Below are positions 1-7,938 of a stretch of DNA of 64,000 nucleotides, piece after piece; the first letter of the stretch is position 1, and each line of letters starts with the position of its first letter. The position numbers and the translations under genes are program-made. The DNA is from Leptospira biflexa serovar Patoc strain 'Patoc 1 (Paris)' (GTDB lineage Bacteria > Spirochaetota > Leptospiria > Leptospirales > Leptospiraceae), in assembly GCF_000017685.1 (NCBI RefSeq), contig NC_010602.1, forward strand, positions 3,235,001 to 3,299,000, given 5' to 3'. The notes beneath the pieces are model-generated. The model was not told where the DNA came from, ran no database searches, and saw nothing but the letters and a program-made list of their open reading frames with translations.

Positions 1-66
1 AATCATCAAAACAGATAGAAGTGAAATTCTCAGTTTCATAAAATTCATATCATCATTCCTAAATAC

Positions 67-98
67 ACATGGTCACAAGAAATTCAATGTAACCATGT
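67..98. terminator. Hairpin just downstream of the MbnP-family gene
   Basis: An inverted repeat (ACATGGT-c-ACA paired with TGT-a-ACCATGT, loop 78-87) starts about 12 bases past the stop codon of the minus-strand MbnP-family gene. One internal mismatch interrupts the stem and no clear U tract follows on the minus strand, so it may be a weak terminator or an mRNA-stabilising 3' hairpin. Confidence 0.35.
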
Positions 99-109
99 GA
101 TGTAATTAC

Positions 110-955
110 TTACTTTAAACTAAATACGCGTTGTGAAATAGAAGTATCCATAGCACCACTTGTTACGTTCAAACCAAAGGCTCTAATCAAAGGTTGGCAA
201 TCTGCTGTCCCACCTCCAGGCATACAAGAAACATTGACTGCTCCTGGGCTGTGATCTTTAATCAGTTGATCCAAATTCATGGAGACTGTCAGAGCATTAA
301 TGTTCGAAATTCCACTTAACGTTATGTTAGCACGATATTTATTCGTGCAATTACCGTAATTCGGTGCACCACTGCAATTTGTCGAACCGAGGTGTAAACT
401 AGTCCAGTTTGTCGGAGCGTTAAAACTAAATTCGATTTTAGCATGTTTGTATCCGCCAGTCCATGACCAATACATAGAACCGTTATTGAGAGGAGAGATT
501 TGGTTCGTTCTATCAAGGTGATTTAAAGTCTCAGGAACTCCAACGGTGAATTGGACCCCAGTATAATTTCCAGCAGAAACAGAACCACTCACTTTTGAAT
601 TTGTTTCTGTTGTTTGGGTTGTCTCCAAATCGACAAGTGCGACACCATTGGATTGCCAAAGATTATCTGTCGATAATGTTACATCCGCTGTTGTACCATC
701 AGCACGAACAAATTTTACTTCGGAAATATACATGCGAAAGTCTCGAAATTGCACAGTCCTTCCATCAGCAGTAATATTCGAACCTGTCACCAAATTTTGG
801 CCATTTGCCAAAGCTTCAAAGTTTAAATTTACCGACTGTGGTACTGCCAAGGCCAATAGCGCCAAAGTTTGATTGTCATCGGGCCCTGAAGTTTTCTCAC
901 ACGAAACCAAAACCAAAAGAGAAAAAAATACAATAATTGTTTTTAATAATTTCAT
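110..955 (-). CDS. MbnP-family copper-associated lipoprotein (four-Cys motif)
   Basis: A 281-residue exported protein. The N-terminus is a signal peptide ending in a lipobox (LVLVSC, Cys at about 19), so it is probably a lipoprotein. The body matches the MbnP or 'metallo-mystery pair four-Cys motif' family: a beta-rich domain beginning VNLNFEALANG, the stretch QFRDFRMYISEVKFV, and four late cysteines in two pairs (NCSGAPNYGNC and SCMPGGGTADC). Family members are usually encoded beside a di-haem peroxidase-like MbnH and are linked to copper binding and tryptophan oxidation. The MbnH partner, if present, would lie just left of the window. An upstream Cys/His-rich exported protein on the same strand, 87 bases away, may share the operon. 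The family call is fairly firm; the copper role is inferred from the family. Confidence 0.75.
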   Translation of the reverse strand: MKLLKTIIVFFSLLVLVSCEKTSGPDDNQTLALLALAVPQSVNLNFEALANGQNLVTGSNITADGRTVQFRDFRMYISEVKFVRADGTTADVTLSTDNLWQSNGVALVDLETTQTTETNSKVSGSVSAGNYTGVQFTVGVPETLNHLDRTNQISPLNNGSMYWSWTGGYKHAKIEFSFNAPTNWTSLHLGSTNCSGAPNYGNCTNKYRANITLSGISNINALTVSMNLDQLIKDHSPGAVNVSCMPGGGTADCQPLIRAFGLNVTSGAMDTSISQRVFSLK

Positions 956-1042
956 AAATACCTAATATTCTAATATAAATTTGTTTTACGACAGGACTTT
1001 TGTTTGTCCAAATCGTTAGAGATGAATGTTGGAAGTGAATTC

Positions 1043-1513
1043 CTAAGTCGTGCGAGGTGGTCGAAGGATCGTAAGTATCTTTCCTTCTTTTAGAGTGGAA
1101 GGAGACTCTTCAATTGTATAAAAAAACAAGGTTGGGATCGCAAAACCAAATGCAAAACTTGGTTTGTCCATGGTTTGGTGGTGGATCCGAAGGGACATCG
1201 CATCCTTTTTATTCTTTTTGCAAGAACAAAGGTGGGCTTCGCCTTCTTTGGCGTCGTGGCAATTTGGTTTTAACGCCAATTCCTTTGTGTGGGCATGATT
1301 TGTTTCATCGGTGGCGCTGAGTTTGGCATTTGGTTTTTCGCCAAACAATTTGTCTTCTGGATTATGGTGTTTTTCTTTTTTAGATCCGTGGTTACACTTA
1401 CAAATTTTGGAATTGGATTCCAGGCAATAACCAAGTAGCCCACTCCCCAAAAAGAAAAATTGGGTGGTAAGTACTAAGGTTAAGAGTCCGGCTATCCACC
1501 GAAAGGAGACCAT
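1043..1513 (-). CDS. Small Cys/His-rich exported protein, possibly metal-related
   Basis: A 156-residue protein with an N-terminal hydrophobic segment (residues 7-27), then a polar Cys/His/Lys-rich middle (CKCNHGSKK, NCHDAKEGEAHLCSCKK) and a hydrophobic stretch around AFGFAIPTLFFYT. No named family was recognised. The CxC motifs and histidines suggest metal binding, and it lies directly upstream of the MbnP-type copper protein on the same strand. A GGAG sequence sits three bases before the ATG. Its layout (signal segment, Cys cluster ending in CxC, short hydrophobic tail) resembles the small protein at 25362-25736 that heads the RND efflux cluster, but the identity is low and homology is unproven. 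Confidence 0.6.
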   Translation of the reverse strand: MVSFRWIAGLLTLVLTTQFFFLGSGLLGYCLESNSKICKCNHGSKKEKHHNPEDKLFGEKPNAKLSATDETNHAHTKELALKPNCHDAKEGEAHLCSCKKNKKDAMSLRIHHQTMDKPSFAFGFAIPTLFFYTIEESPSTLKEGKILTILRPPRTT

Positions 1514-1596
1514 CTACTCCAATCTTTCGCTCTTGGATCAAAAATCGAGACAATTTTTGGACAAATTGAGTGTTCCCCCTCCTGCCCTTTGAAAAG

Positions 1597-1965
1597 ATGG
1601 TCTTGGAACCAAATGCATCCAAGCTAGAGGCCCTAAAGATGAAACGTACAGAACTGGAACGCAGAGAAAGAGAACTGCGAAAGGCAGAAAAGAAGAAGAT
1701 CCAACCCGGAGAGAAGGAAGCAATGAGTGTTGGCGACTACATTGATGCCCTTTTTGGAATGTTTCGTTACGACACAGATGAAATTTTCAATGCATCCGAT
1801 GATGAAAACATTCTCGAACTGCTAGAAAACATGAAAATGGAACACCCAGAAAAACAATGGGATGTGATCATTCGGAAAGCCGTAAACAAAACCAAAGTGG
1901 AACAAAAAGACAAAGCATACGACGCCCTGCGACATTTAGCGGGAATCTCCGTAGCTACCGCATAA
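1597..1965 (+). CDS. Hypothetical charged protein with N-terminal coiled coil
   Basis: A soluble protein of about 122 residues that I do not recognise. The first 40 residues are highly charged and heptad-like (TELERRERELRKAEKKK), predicting a coiled coil. The rest is acidic and helical, including the stretches FGMFRYDTDEIFNAS and LELLENMKMEHPEKQW. The reading frame stays open upstream to a GTG at 1570, but the ATG at 1597 is preceded by GAAAAG and is the more likely start. It is divergent from the Cys/His-rich gene and 68 bases upstream of the phosphatase receptor on the same strand. There is no signal peptide or membrane segment. Function unknown. Confidence 0.6.
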   Translation: MVLEPNASKLEALKMKRTELERRERELRKAEKKKIQPGEKEAMSVGDYIDALFGMFRYDTDEIFNASDDENILELLENMKMEHPEKQWDVIIRKAVNKTKVEQKDKAYDALRHLAGISVATA

Positions 1966-1998
1966 TTCCTTTTTTTTCTCTACAAACAGATTTACAAA

Positions 1999-2030
1999 GG
2001 AAGGTCATCGTCTTATACTAGTGACCTTCC
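1999..2030 (+). promoter_or_regulatory. Perfect 9-bp hairpin immediately before a start codon
   Basis: GGAAGGTCA (1999-2007) is perfectly complementary to TGACCTTCC (2022-2030), with a 14-base loop. The ATG of the phosphatase gene follows three bases later, at 2034. The only Shine-Dalgarno-like run nearby (AAGGAAGG, 1997-2004) sits in the 5' arm of this stem, so folding would hide it. It could be a translational control element or a DNA operator. Confidence 0.5.
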
Positions 2031-2033
2031 AGT

Positions 2034-4010
2034 ATGAAACAGACGATCACCATTATACTGTTATGTCTCTTTCATTCTGTACTTTGGGCAGAGGAAAGTT
2101 CCTGCCCCAACGCAAAACACTATCCCATCTCCACAAATCTTGGTAAACCAACAGACCTCTCTCATCATTTAGTTTTCACATCCACTGAGATCCCCAAAAA
2201 AGAGATCCATGAAATCCAACGTTTATTCCAAACAAACCCCGTCGCATTTGCCAACGGAGAGATCCCCAATTTTGGGAATACAGCAAATCAATTCTGGTTC
2301 TGCTTTGTTTTACATAATGATGAAAATCATAATAAAAGAACCATAACCTTTATCAAATACCCACTCCTCGACGAAGTCCAATTTTTCGCCTTACGAGAAT
2401 CAGGTGAAATAAACAAAAACATCCAAGGTAGAAGGTATCCATTTCGGAATCGCGATAAAGACTATCGAGGATTTAGTTTTGCGACAGAACTTTTACCAAG
2501 CGAAACGGTCACTTATTTCGTAGGTGTCAAAACCGATAGTTCTGTCTCTGTCCCGCTCATGATAGCCGATGAGAAACATTTTGATTCATATGAATCCATC
2601 GATACACTTTTACAAGGAATGTTTTTTGGTATTGTCTGTGTGATGAGTTTGTACAATTTATTTGTGTACTTCATGGTAAAAGACAAAGCCTATTTATTTT
2701 ATGTTAACTATCTGATTCTTGCCGCAATCCTATTCCAACTTTCCTTACAAGGATTATTACCTGTATTGTTTTTGCCAGATGCACCTGATTTGGTTTATAA
2801 CGCGCATAACTTTTTATACTTTATATTCCTTCTTTCTTGTTTTCCGATGAGTATCACCTTTATGAACTTAAAGGACAATGCTCCTATCCTTTACCGAGTG
2901 TTTATGGGTCTTTCCATCATTCCTGTGATCTGTTTGTTGCTCTTACCTTTTTTACCATACCGCCCCTTAAACCAATTTGGAGACCTACTTTCCTTCTGTT
3001 TGGCTTTTTATGCCTTGTTTGTTTCTTATTATGTTTCGTTTGTTAAAAAATTCCCGCCAGCTAGGTTTTATTTTTTTGGTTACTTTATGCTCATCATTGG
3101 TGGACTCACGACAGTGTTAAAGTATATGGGATTTTTTCCCGTCAATGTTTTCACTGAAAATGCCTTCCAAGCAGCTACGGCCACTGAAGTGTTACTCATG
3201 GCATTTGGACTTGGTGATCGAATCTCTGTTGTCCAAAAGGAAAAAGAAAGGATCCAACTCAAAGCCGAGATCAACAAACAAAAGTTAATCGCCTATGGTA
3301 AAGAACTAAAACTTGCGCAAAAACTCCAAGAATCTACATTACCACAAATCCTTCCTAAATTTCCAGGCTTATCGATCAAAACTGGTTATTTCCCAGCCTC
3401 CCTCGTGGGGGGAGATTTTTACGACCTCACTGTCTATGGGAAACAACAGATTTGTGGCCTCATTGCAGATGTGACAGGCCACGGAGTCCCTGCCGCAATT
3501 GAAGCGGCGATGTTAAAAATTGCCTATATGCAAACTCTGGCTTTTGCCAATAAACCGGGAAAGGTTTTAGAAAGTATCAACGTTTCCCTTGCTGGAAACT
3601 ACAAAAATCAATTTTTAACAGCAAGTGCTATCTTTATCGATTTGGAACAAAAGGTTTTGCGGGTGGCGAATGCAGGACACCCCGCCTTATACAAGTTCAA
3701 TGAGAATTCAAAATCGATTGAAGTGATCCGACCAAAGGGAAAACTCATAGGTTATTCGAAAGAAGGTATGTATCCAGAAGAAGTTCATTCCCTCATCAAA
3801 GGAGATAAATTATTTCTTTTTACAGATGGAATTTGGGATCTTTGGGAAAATGGGGATTCGGGAGAAGAAGTACTTCTTGATTGGTTATTTCAAAGAAAAG
3901 GAGAGTCCGTCGAGTCTTTGTATGGTGGGATTGATGAACACATTCGCCTGCGAAACAAAGAAGGTCCCGCAGACGATGATATCACATTTATATTATTCGA
4001 AATTACCTAA
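2034..4010 (+). CDS. 7TMR-DISM receptor with SpoIIE/PP2C serine phosphatase domain
   Basis: A 658-residue membrane signalling protein. An N-terminal signal peptide (about 1-18) is followed by an extracytoplasmic 7TMR-DISMED2-like domain (roughly 30-185), seven membrane segments (about 190-395), a short coiled coil (KEKERIQLKAEINKQK) and a SpoIIE/RsbU-type PP2C phosphatase domain from about 455 to the end. Phosphatase motifs are visible: GGDFYDL, ADVTGHGVPAA, ANAGHPALY, FTDGIWD and DDITFILFE, which supply the acidic metal ligands. Such proteins sense an extracellular signal and dephosphorylate an anti-sigma-factor antagonist, controlling a partner-switching pathway; no such partner is encoded nearby. 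The gene is convergent with the phosphate cotransporter. Confidence 0.9.
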   Translation: MKQTITIILLCLFHSVLWAEESSCPNAKHYPISTNLGKPTDLSHHLVFTSTEIPKKEIHEIQRLFQTNPVAFANGEIPNFGNTANQFWFCFVLHNDENHNKRTITFIKYPLLDEVQFFALRESGEINKNIQGRRYPFRNRDKDYRGFSFATELLPSETVTYFVGVKTDSSVSVPLMIADEKHFDSYESIDTLLQGMFFGIVCVMSLYNLFVYFMVKDKAYLFYVNYLILAAILFQLSLQGLLPVLFLPDAPDLVYNAHNFLYFIFLLSCFPMSITFMNLKDNAPILYRVFMGLSIIPVICLLLLPFLPYRPLNQFGDLLSFCLAFYALFVSYYVSFVKKFPPARFYFFGYFMLIIGGLTTVLKYMGFFPVNVFTENAFQAATATEVLLMAFGLGDRISVVQKEKERIQLKAEINKQKLIAYGKELKLAQKLQESTLPQILPKFPGLSIKTGYFPASLVGGDFYDLTVYGKQQICGLIADVTGHGVPAAIEAAMLKIAYMQTLAFANKPGKVLESINVSLAGNYKNQFLTASAIFIDLEQKVLRVANAGHPALYKFNENSKSIEVIRPKGKLIGYSKEGMYPEEVHSLIKGDKLFLFTDGIWDLWENGDSGEEVLLDWLFQRKGESVESLYGGIDEHIRLRNKEGPADDDITFILFEIT

Positions 4011-4035
4011 ACAATTGGTAATCGAAAAATACGGA

Positions 4036-5712
4036 CTAAACGTCCGCATAAATCGCTGCATTCAATAATCGTGAAATGTTGTCTAAGTTTCTGGAAATAT
4101 CTCGGTAAAGGAGAGCTGGTAACAGATTTTCTTTTTTCTGATACTTTTTCTTCTTCACTTTTGATTCGTTCTTTTTGATGGATCGAATCATTTGAAACCT
4201 ATATTCGCGACTTTGGTTGCGTACTTGTGGGTTACCAAGGATATCAAATGTTTCACTTTGTTCCAAGTTCACAAGCAGAATGTCGTAATGGTGTTTGAGT
4301 AAATCCATTTGGTCTTTTACAGAATTGGAAAAGGTTTTATCAAATGAAATCTTTTGTCTGTGAGACTTACGGATTTTTCTCGCAATGGATGCAAAATTAT
4401 CACCCATTTCTTCTACCGCTTTGACTCTTTCCATAATCCCTAACACATCTTTTGCGTAGTTTCCAGTGATCCCTGTTTCTTGGATTTGGTTTAAGTACGT
4501 TAGGACTTCGGTTCGCACTTGGTCGAGTTCCTCTTCTTTTTTGAGGACTTGCACGACTCTTGCCGCATCATACGGTTGGAGTAAAATTTGTTCGGTAAGT
4601 CGTAAAAAATCATACGTATCGCGGATGATTTTTTTCGTGAACTCCACAAGTTCTACCATCGCAAGTTCTGTGGTTTTTACAGAGCCCGCTTGCAACAAAC
4701 GAATGCTATCTTTGTCTTTTCCCGTTTTGGATGCAAGGCTATCCACAATGCTACTCACAACTTTTGAGATCGTATTCACGAACCAAATGAGAACTAGTGT
4801 ATTGGTGATGTTGAACATGGTATGGAAAAGGGAAATATGGAACCTGGTGGATTCTTTGTCCGTCAAAGGATCTCCAGGAATCAAATCATCCACAATGCCT
4901 GTGAAAAATTTAAAAAAGACAAGAGCCCAAACCACACCAAACACATTGAACAAGGTATGAGCCAGTGCCGCCTTCTTTGCATTTCGGTTTCCGGGAATTG
5001 CCACTAAATTGGCTGTGATCGTAGTTCCAATGTTTTCTCCAAGGATCATACCATAAGCGGCATCAATTGGGATATAACCCGAGAATGCTAAAGTAATGGT
5101 AATGGTTGTGGATGCTGAAGAAGATTGAACGATGATTGTGAGTAGTGCTCCAATCAATACAAACAACAATACTGAGTTAAAACCCAAGTTTGTAAATTGT
5201 TGTAAGAAAACAAAACTCTCAGGGTCTTTGGCGCTATCGGGAACCGAAGTTTTTAGGTAATCTAATCCCAAAAACAAAAATCCAAATCCAATGAGAAAAC
5301 TCCCCCATCCAGAACGGCTCTCTTTCCTTGAGAAATGAAGGATGACCCCAGCGGCGATGGCAGGTAATGCAAACGAAGCAATGTTGAATTTGAATCCTAA
5401 TAGGGAAACAATCCATGCAGTGATCGTGGTTCCAATATTGGCTCCCATGATGACACCAATTGCCTGCGCAAGGGAGATCAAACCTGCATTGACAAACCCA
5501 ACAACTAGGACGGTGGTTGCCGAACTGGATTGGATGGTTGAAGTGATGAATAATCCACTGAAGACAGCAGACACACGATTTCGTGTCATGGACGAAAGAA
5601 AGGATCTGAGCCTATCTCCTGCCACACGTTGTAAGGACTCACTGAGTAATTTCATCCCATAGATGAAAATCCCGAGCCCACCTAAAACTTGAATGAGTAA
5701 CGGCCAATTCAT
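4036..5712 (-). CDS. Na/Pi cotransporter (NptA/YjbB type) with PhoU-like C-terminus
   Basis: A 558-residue transporter of the Na+/phosphate cotransporter II family. Two inverted repeats carry the signature QSSSATT (N-terminal half) and QSSSAST (second half), within eight or more membrane segments in the first 330 residues. The C-terminal 200 residues are soluble and helical and resemble PhoU (LAMVELVEFTKKIIRDTYDFL, VKAVEEMGDNF). Family members move phosphate across the inner membrane; bacterial YjbB mainly exports phosphate, whereas NptA imports it. The direction cannot be read from the sequence. The start MNWPLLIQVLGG is well placed for the first membrane helix. Confidence 0.9.
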   Translation of the reverse strand: MNWPLLIQVLGGLGIFIYGMKLLSESLQRVAGDRLRSFLSSMTRNRVSAVFSGLFITSTIQSSSATTVLVVGFVNAGLISLAQAIGVIMGANIGTTITAWIVSLLGFKFNIASFALPAIAAGVILHFSRKESRSGWGSFLIGFGFLFLGLDYLKTSVPDSAKDPESFVFLQQFTNLGFNSVLLFVLIGALLTIIVQSSSASTTITITLAFSGYIPIDAAYGMILGENIGTTITANLVAIPGNRNAKKAALAHTLFNVFGVVWALVFFKFFTGIVDDLIPGDPLTDKESTRFHISLFHTMFNITNTLVLIWFVNTISKVVSSIVDSLASKTGKDKDSIRLLQAGSVKTTELAMVELVEFTKKIIRDTYDFLRLTEQILLQPYDAARVVQVLKKEEELDQVRTEVLTYLNQIQETGITGNYAKDVLGIMERVKAVEEMGDNFASIARKIRKSHRQKISFDKTFSNSVKDQMDLLKHHYDILLVNLEQSETFDILGNPQVRNQSREYRFQMIRSIKKNESKVKKKKYQKKENLLPALLYRDISRNLDNISRLLNAAIYADV

Positions 5713-5806
5713 AGATATTGATATTTCCAGGGTTCAATTTCTTTGATAACAATATGGTACCAACCTTTTATTCGGTTGCCGTATTTTTTTCCGTATATAG
5801 AGTGTA

Positions 5807-6298
5807 ATGAATATGTCAAAAACCATCAGCAAAGGAATGGTTGTAGGATTTTCCTATCACCTCAAGAACGCCCAGGGAGAAACTCTGGACCAATCAGACG
5901 AACCGCTATTATACCTCCACGGCTGGCAAAATATCATCCCTGGACTGGAAAAAGAATTGGAAGGTCTTGTGAACGGAGATTCTAAAAATGTCACAGTTCC
6001 ACCTGAAGAAGGTTATGGGACATATAACGAAGCCCTCATTTTCCAAGTTCCCAAAACAGAACTTCCTGCCGAAGCAGAACTCGAAGTGGGAATGGAATTC
6101 CAAACCGACACACCAGAAGGTAGAATGATTCTATATCTCCAAGAAGTACGAGATGCGGATGTAATCCTAAACGGCAATCACCCGTTAGCTGGAGAAACCC
6201 TTCATTTTGATGTCACAATCAAATCGATTCGTGAAGCAACAGATGAAGAAAAACAACACGGACACGTACATGGTCCAGGTGGACACCACCACCACTAA
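5807..6298 (+). CDS. slyD: SlyD-like FKBP-type peptidyl-prolyl isomerase
   Basis: A cytoplasmic 163-residue FKBP-type prolyl cis-trans isomerase and chaperone. The FKBP fold is split by an 'insert-in-flap' domain as in SlyD: the N-terminal part has GETLDQSDEPLLYLHGWQN and IIPGLEKELEG, and the insert spans roughly residues 75-125. The C-terminus is histidine-rich (HGHVHGPGGHHHH), the typical nickel- or zinc-binding tail of SlyD. The enzyme assists protein folding and, in other bacteria, metal delivery. The start is ATG at 5807; a second in-frame ATG two codons later is also possible. It stands alone, with a terminator after the stop. Confidence 0.92.
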   Translation: MNMSKTISKGMVVGFSYHLKNAQGETLDQSDEPLLYLHGWQNIIPGLEKELEGLVNGDSKNVTVPPEEGYGTYNEALIFQVPKTELPAEAELEVGMEFQTDTPEGRMILYLQEVRDADVILNGNHPLAGETLHFDVTIKSIREATDEEKQHGHVHGPGGHHHH

Positions 6299-6299
6299 A

Positions 6300-6325
6300 A
6301 ACGAAATCTTTTTCGTTATTTTCCC
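6300..6325 (+). terminator. Rho-independent terminator of slyD
   Basis: Stem AACGAAA (6300-6306) pairs with TTTCGTT (6311-6317) around a four-base loop, followed by ATTTTCC. It begins two bases past the slyD stop codon. Confidence 0.6.
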
Positions 6326-6343
6326 TCTGAGTCTTCTTTCGGA

Positions 6344-6372
6344 TTGCTTTTTTTAGAAAGGGTTATTACACT
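6344..6372 (+). promoter_or_regulatory. Candidate sigma70-type promoter of the RRM gene
   Basis: TTGCTT (6344-6349) and TACACT (6367-6372) are separated by 17 bases, fitting a vegetative -35/-10 pair. A transcript starting near 6379 would carry a leader of about 175 nt before the RNA-binding-protein start at 6557. This is a consensus match only. Confidence 0.4.
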
Positions 6373-6556
6373 GACAGAAGATTCAGAGTATTGTTGATTT
6401 TCACCGCCGAAGTAGTCCTTTCAAGCTTGCACGCTGGTAGCTTTCCCAAGTTTTTCCCTGCATTTTTCTGGAGTTCTTACCAAAAATCCCTTCTAGGGTC
6501 CCGACGATTGTAAATCTAGAATTCCCGAGTCAACTTTAACAAACAGGACAAAAACT

Positions 6557-6820
6557 ATGTCAGTAAACATTTATGTTGGCAACCTCTCTTACGATATGAC
6601 TGAAGGTAAACTCAGTGAGCTTTTCGGAGCACATGGAGCAGTAACTTCTGCAAAAATCATCACTGATCAGTATTCTGGTCGTTCTAAAGGTTTCGGATTC
6701 ATCGAAATGAAAGATGGAAAAGAAGCTGATAACGCGATCAAAGATCTTAACGGAAAAAACATCCTTAACCGTGAGATGAAAGTAAACATCGCAAAACCTA
6801 AAACAAACAACTGGAGATAA
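6557..6820 (+). CDS. Single-RRM RNA-binding protein
   Basis: An 87-residue protein that is essentially one RNA recognition motif. RNP-2 is IYVGNL (residues 5-10) and RNP-1 is KGFGFIEM (about 44-51), with the usual aromatic residues for stacking on RNA. Bacterial proteins of this type resemble the small cyanobacterial Rbp and spirochaetal cold-inducible RNA-binding proteins. The gene is monocistronic, with a leader of about 175-250 nt and a strong terminator, and its codons look well adapted (many AAC, ATC and GGT). The long leader suggests post-transcriptional or temperature control, which is inference. Confidence 0.9.
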   Translation: MSVNIYVGNLSYDMTEGKLSELFGAHGAVTSAKIITDQYSGRSKGFGFIEMKDGKEADNAIKDLNGKNILNREMKVNIAKPKTNNWR

Positions 6821-6832
6821 TTCAGTTTGTTC

Positions 6833-6875
6833 AAAAAACCGTCGCTTAGCTTTGGTTAAGTGACGGTTTTTTTTT
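6833..6875 (+). terminator. Strong intrinsic terminator after the RRM gene
   Basis: An 11-bp stem (ACCGTCGCTTA at 6838-6848 with TAAGTGACGGT at 6857-6867, one G-U pair) is followed by a run of nine T. A tracts upstream extend the pairing, so it may also work for the convergent gene. Confidence 0.9.
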
Positions 6876-6886
6876 GCCCAAATTTC

Positions 6887-7324
6887 TTACAAAATCACCT
6901 TAAACTTTGCCTTCATCTTCTCAATTTGATCCACTGGAATCTGATGAACATTCTCTCCCCCATGCCGGTTCTCAACAGTTACCACAAAATACAAATACCC
7001 ATAGTGTTTCGCTAAATCTTCGTAAGGTTTCATTTCCCATTCTAATGTGAATGTATTGTCTACGATCACAAAGGGGATTGTCTTTTCCAATGCGTCTTTG
7101 GTTTTGGATTCACATTCTTTGTATGCCAAATGATTTTTGGTGAAATCAAAATGATATTCTCCCCTTTCATTTGTAAAATAGGAATCGATCGAAAAGATAG
7201 GTGCATTATTTGATTTTGCGATTTGATTGGCGAGTGTTGTTTTACCAGCACCCGGAATGCCTCGTAATAGGAGAAGTGTTTTGGACGCGAATTGAGTTGG
7301 GGGAAGAGTCTCCATAACTAACAT
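6887..7324 (-). CDS. P-loop kinase-like ATPase (AAA_33 type)
   Basis: A small P-loop NTPase of about 145 residues. The Walker A motif is GIPGAGKTT near residue 20, followed by DSYF and later VIVDNTF (Walker B-like). The order LLLLRGIPGAGKTTLAN, then FSIDSYFTN, then the hydrophobic strand matches the AAA_33 / zeta-toxin-like kinases, whose substrates are varied. I place the start at ATG 7324, behind GGTGAA; the frame stays open further upstream, but that extension is not kinase-like and runs into the divergent gene. The substrate is unknown; the 2H/polynucleotide kinase group is one possibility. No antitoxin partner is adjacent. Confidence 0.75.
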   Translation of the reverse strand: MLVMETLPPTQFASKTLLLLRGIPGAGKTTLANQIAKSNNAPIFSIDSYFTNERGEYHFDFTKNHLAYKECESKTKDALEKTIPFVIVDNTFTLEWEMKPYEDLAKHYGYLYFVVTVENRHGGENVHQIPVDQIEKMKAKFKVIL

Positions 7325-7436
7325 AAATTCACCAAACCGATGGGATTTCCTAGTTCTTTTCTCCTCAACAAGCAGAGAAAACTCTCGCAAGGAAAACGAA
7401 GTTTTGAAAGAATTGTGAGAGTGAAAGGAGACTTTT

Positions 7437-7808
7437 GTGTCATACGAAGCGTATAAACTCATCCATATATTCGGAATGTATCTTTTATTTTTATCTTTAG
7501 GTGGAGTCACACTATATTCCATCAACGGTGGTAAAAAATCGGAAAACAAATTCAAAGCGATCGTTGCCATTTCCCATGGTGTTGGTTTGGTTTTGATTTT
7601 GGTTGCAGGGTTTGGACTGATGAAGTTCCGAGATATTTCCCATTCAGCCCTTCCCGTTTGGATCATTTTGAAAATCGTCATCTGGCTTGCGTTTGGTGGA
7701 CTTCTCACTCTCGCCTATAAAAATCCAAAAGCGGCAAAAATCCTTTGGATTGTTTTCCCACTTATGGGCCTAATTGCTGCCTATTTAGCATTTTACCAAC
7801 CAAGTTAA
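7437..7808 (+). CDS. Four-helix integral membrane protein
   Basis: A 123-residue, very hydrophobic protein with four predicted membrane helices (about 8-28, 43-63, 70-90 and 99-119) and short polar loops (NGGKKSENKFK, KNPKAAK). The start is GTG at 7437, with AGGAG at 7426-7430 six bases upstream. Its shape resembles SirB2-like small membrane proteins, but I would not assign it to that family firmly. It is divergent from the P-loop kinase, with 112 bases between the starts. Function unknown. Confidence 0.7.
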   Translation: MSYEAYKLIHIFGMYLLFLSLGGVTLYSINGGKKSENKFKAIVAISHGVGLVLILVAGFGLMKFRDISHSALPVWIILKIVIWLAFGGLLTLAYKNPKAAKILWIVFPLMGLIAAYLAFYQPS

Positions 7809-7822
7809 CTAAAAAACAAATC

Positions 7823-7849
7823 CTTCTCGGTGGACCTTCCACTGAGAAG
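7823..7849 (+). terminator. Hairpin after the membrane protein gene
   Basis: CTTCTCGGTGG (7823-7833) pairs with CCACTGAGAAG (7839-7849) around a five-base loop: 11 pairs with one G-U. No T run follows, so it may be a factor-assisted terminator or an operator upstream of fumC rather than a classical intrinsic terminator. Confidence 0.5.
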
Positions 7850-7938
7850 TGATTGCCTTCCTCTTCCTTATCCTGTAATTTTAATCAACAAAACCCACCT
7901 GATCCGGCGCCGATGGAATCTAAGGATGGACAGATAAT

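Noticed and set aside
5234..5662. Plus-strand open frames within the phosphate cotransporter gene
   Set aside because: They lie opposite a clear transporter gene, with low complexity and no family similarity; they are shadow frames.
6299..6556. A small RNA or short gene in the leader of the RRM gene
   Set aside because: No convincing open frame or independent terminator was found; a long mRNA leader explains the gap.
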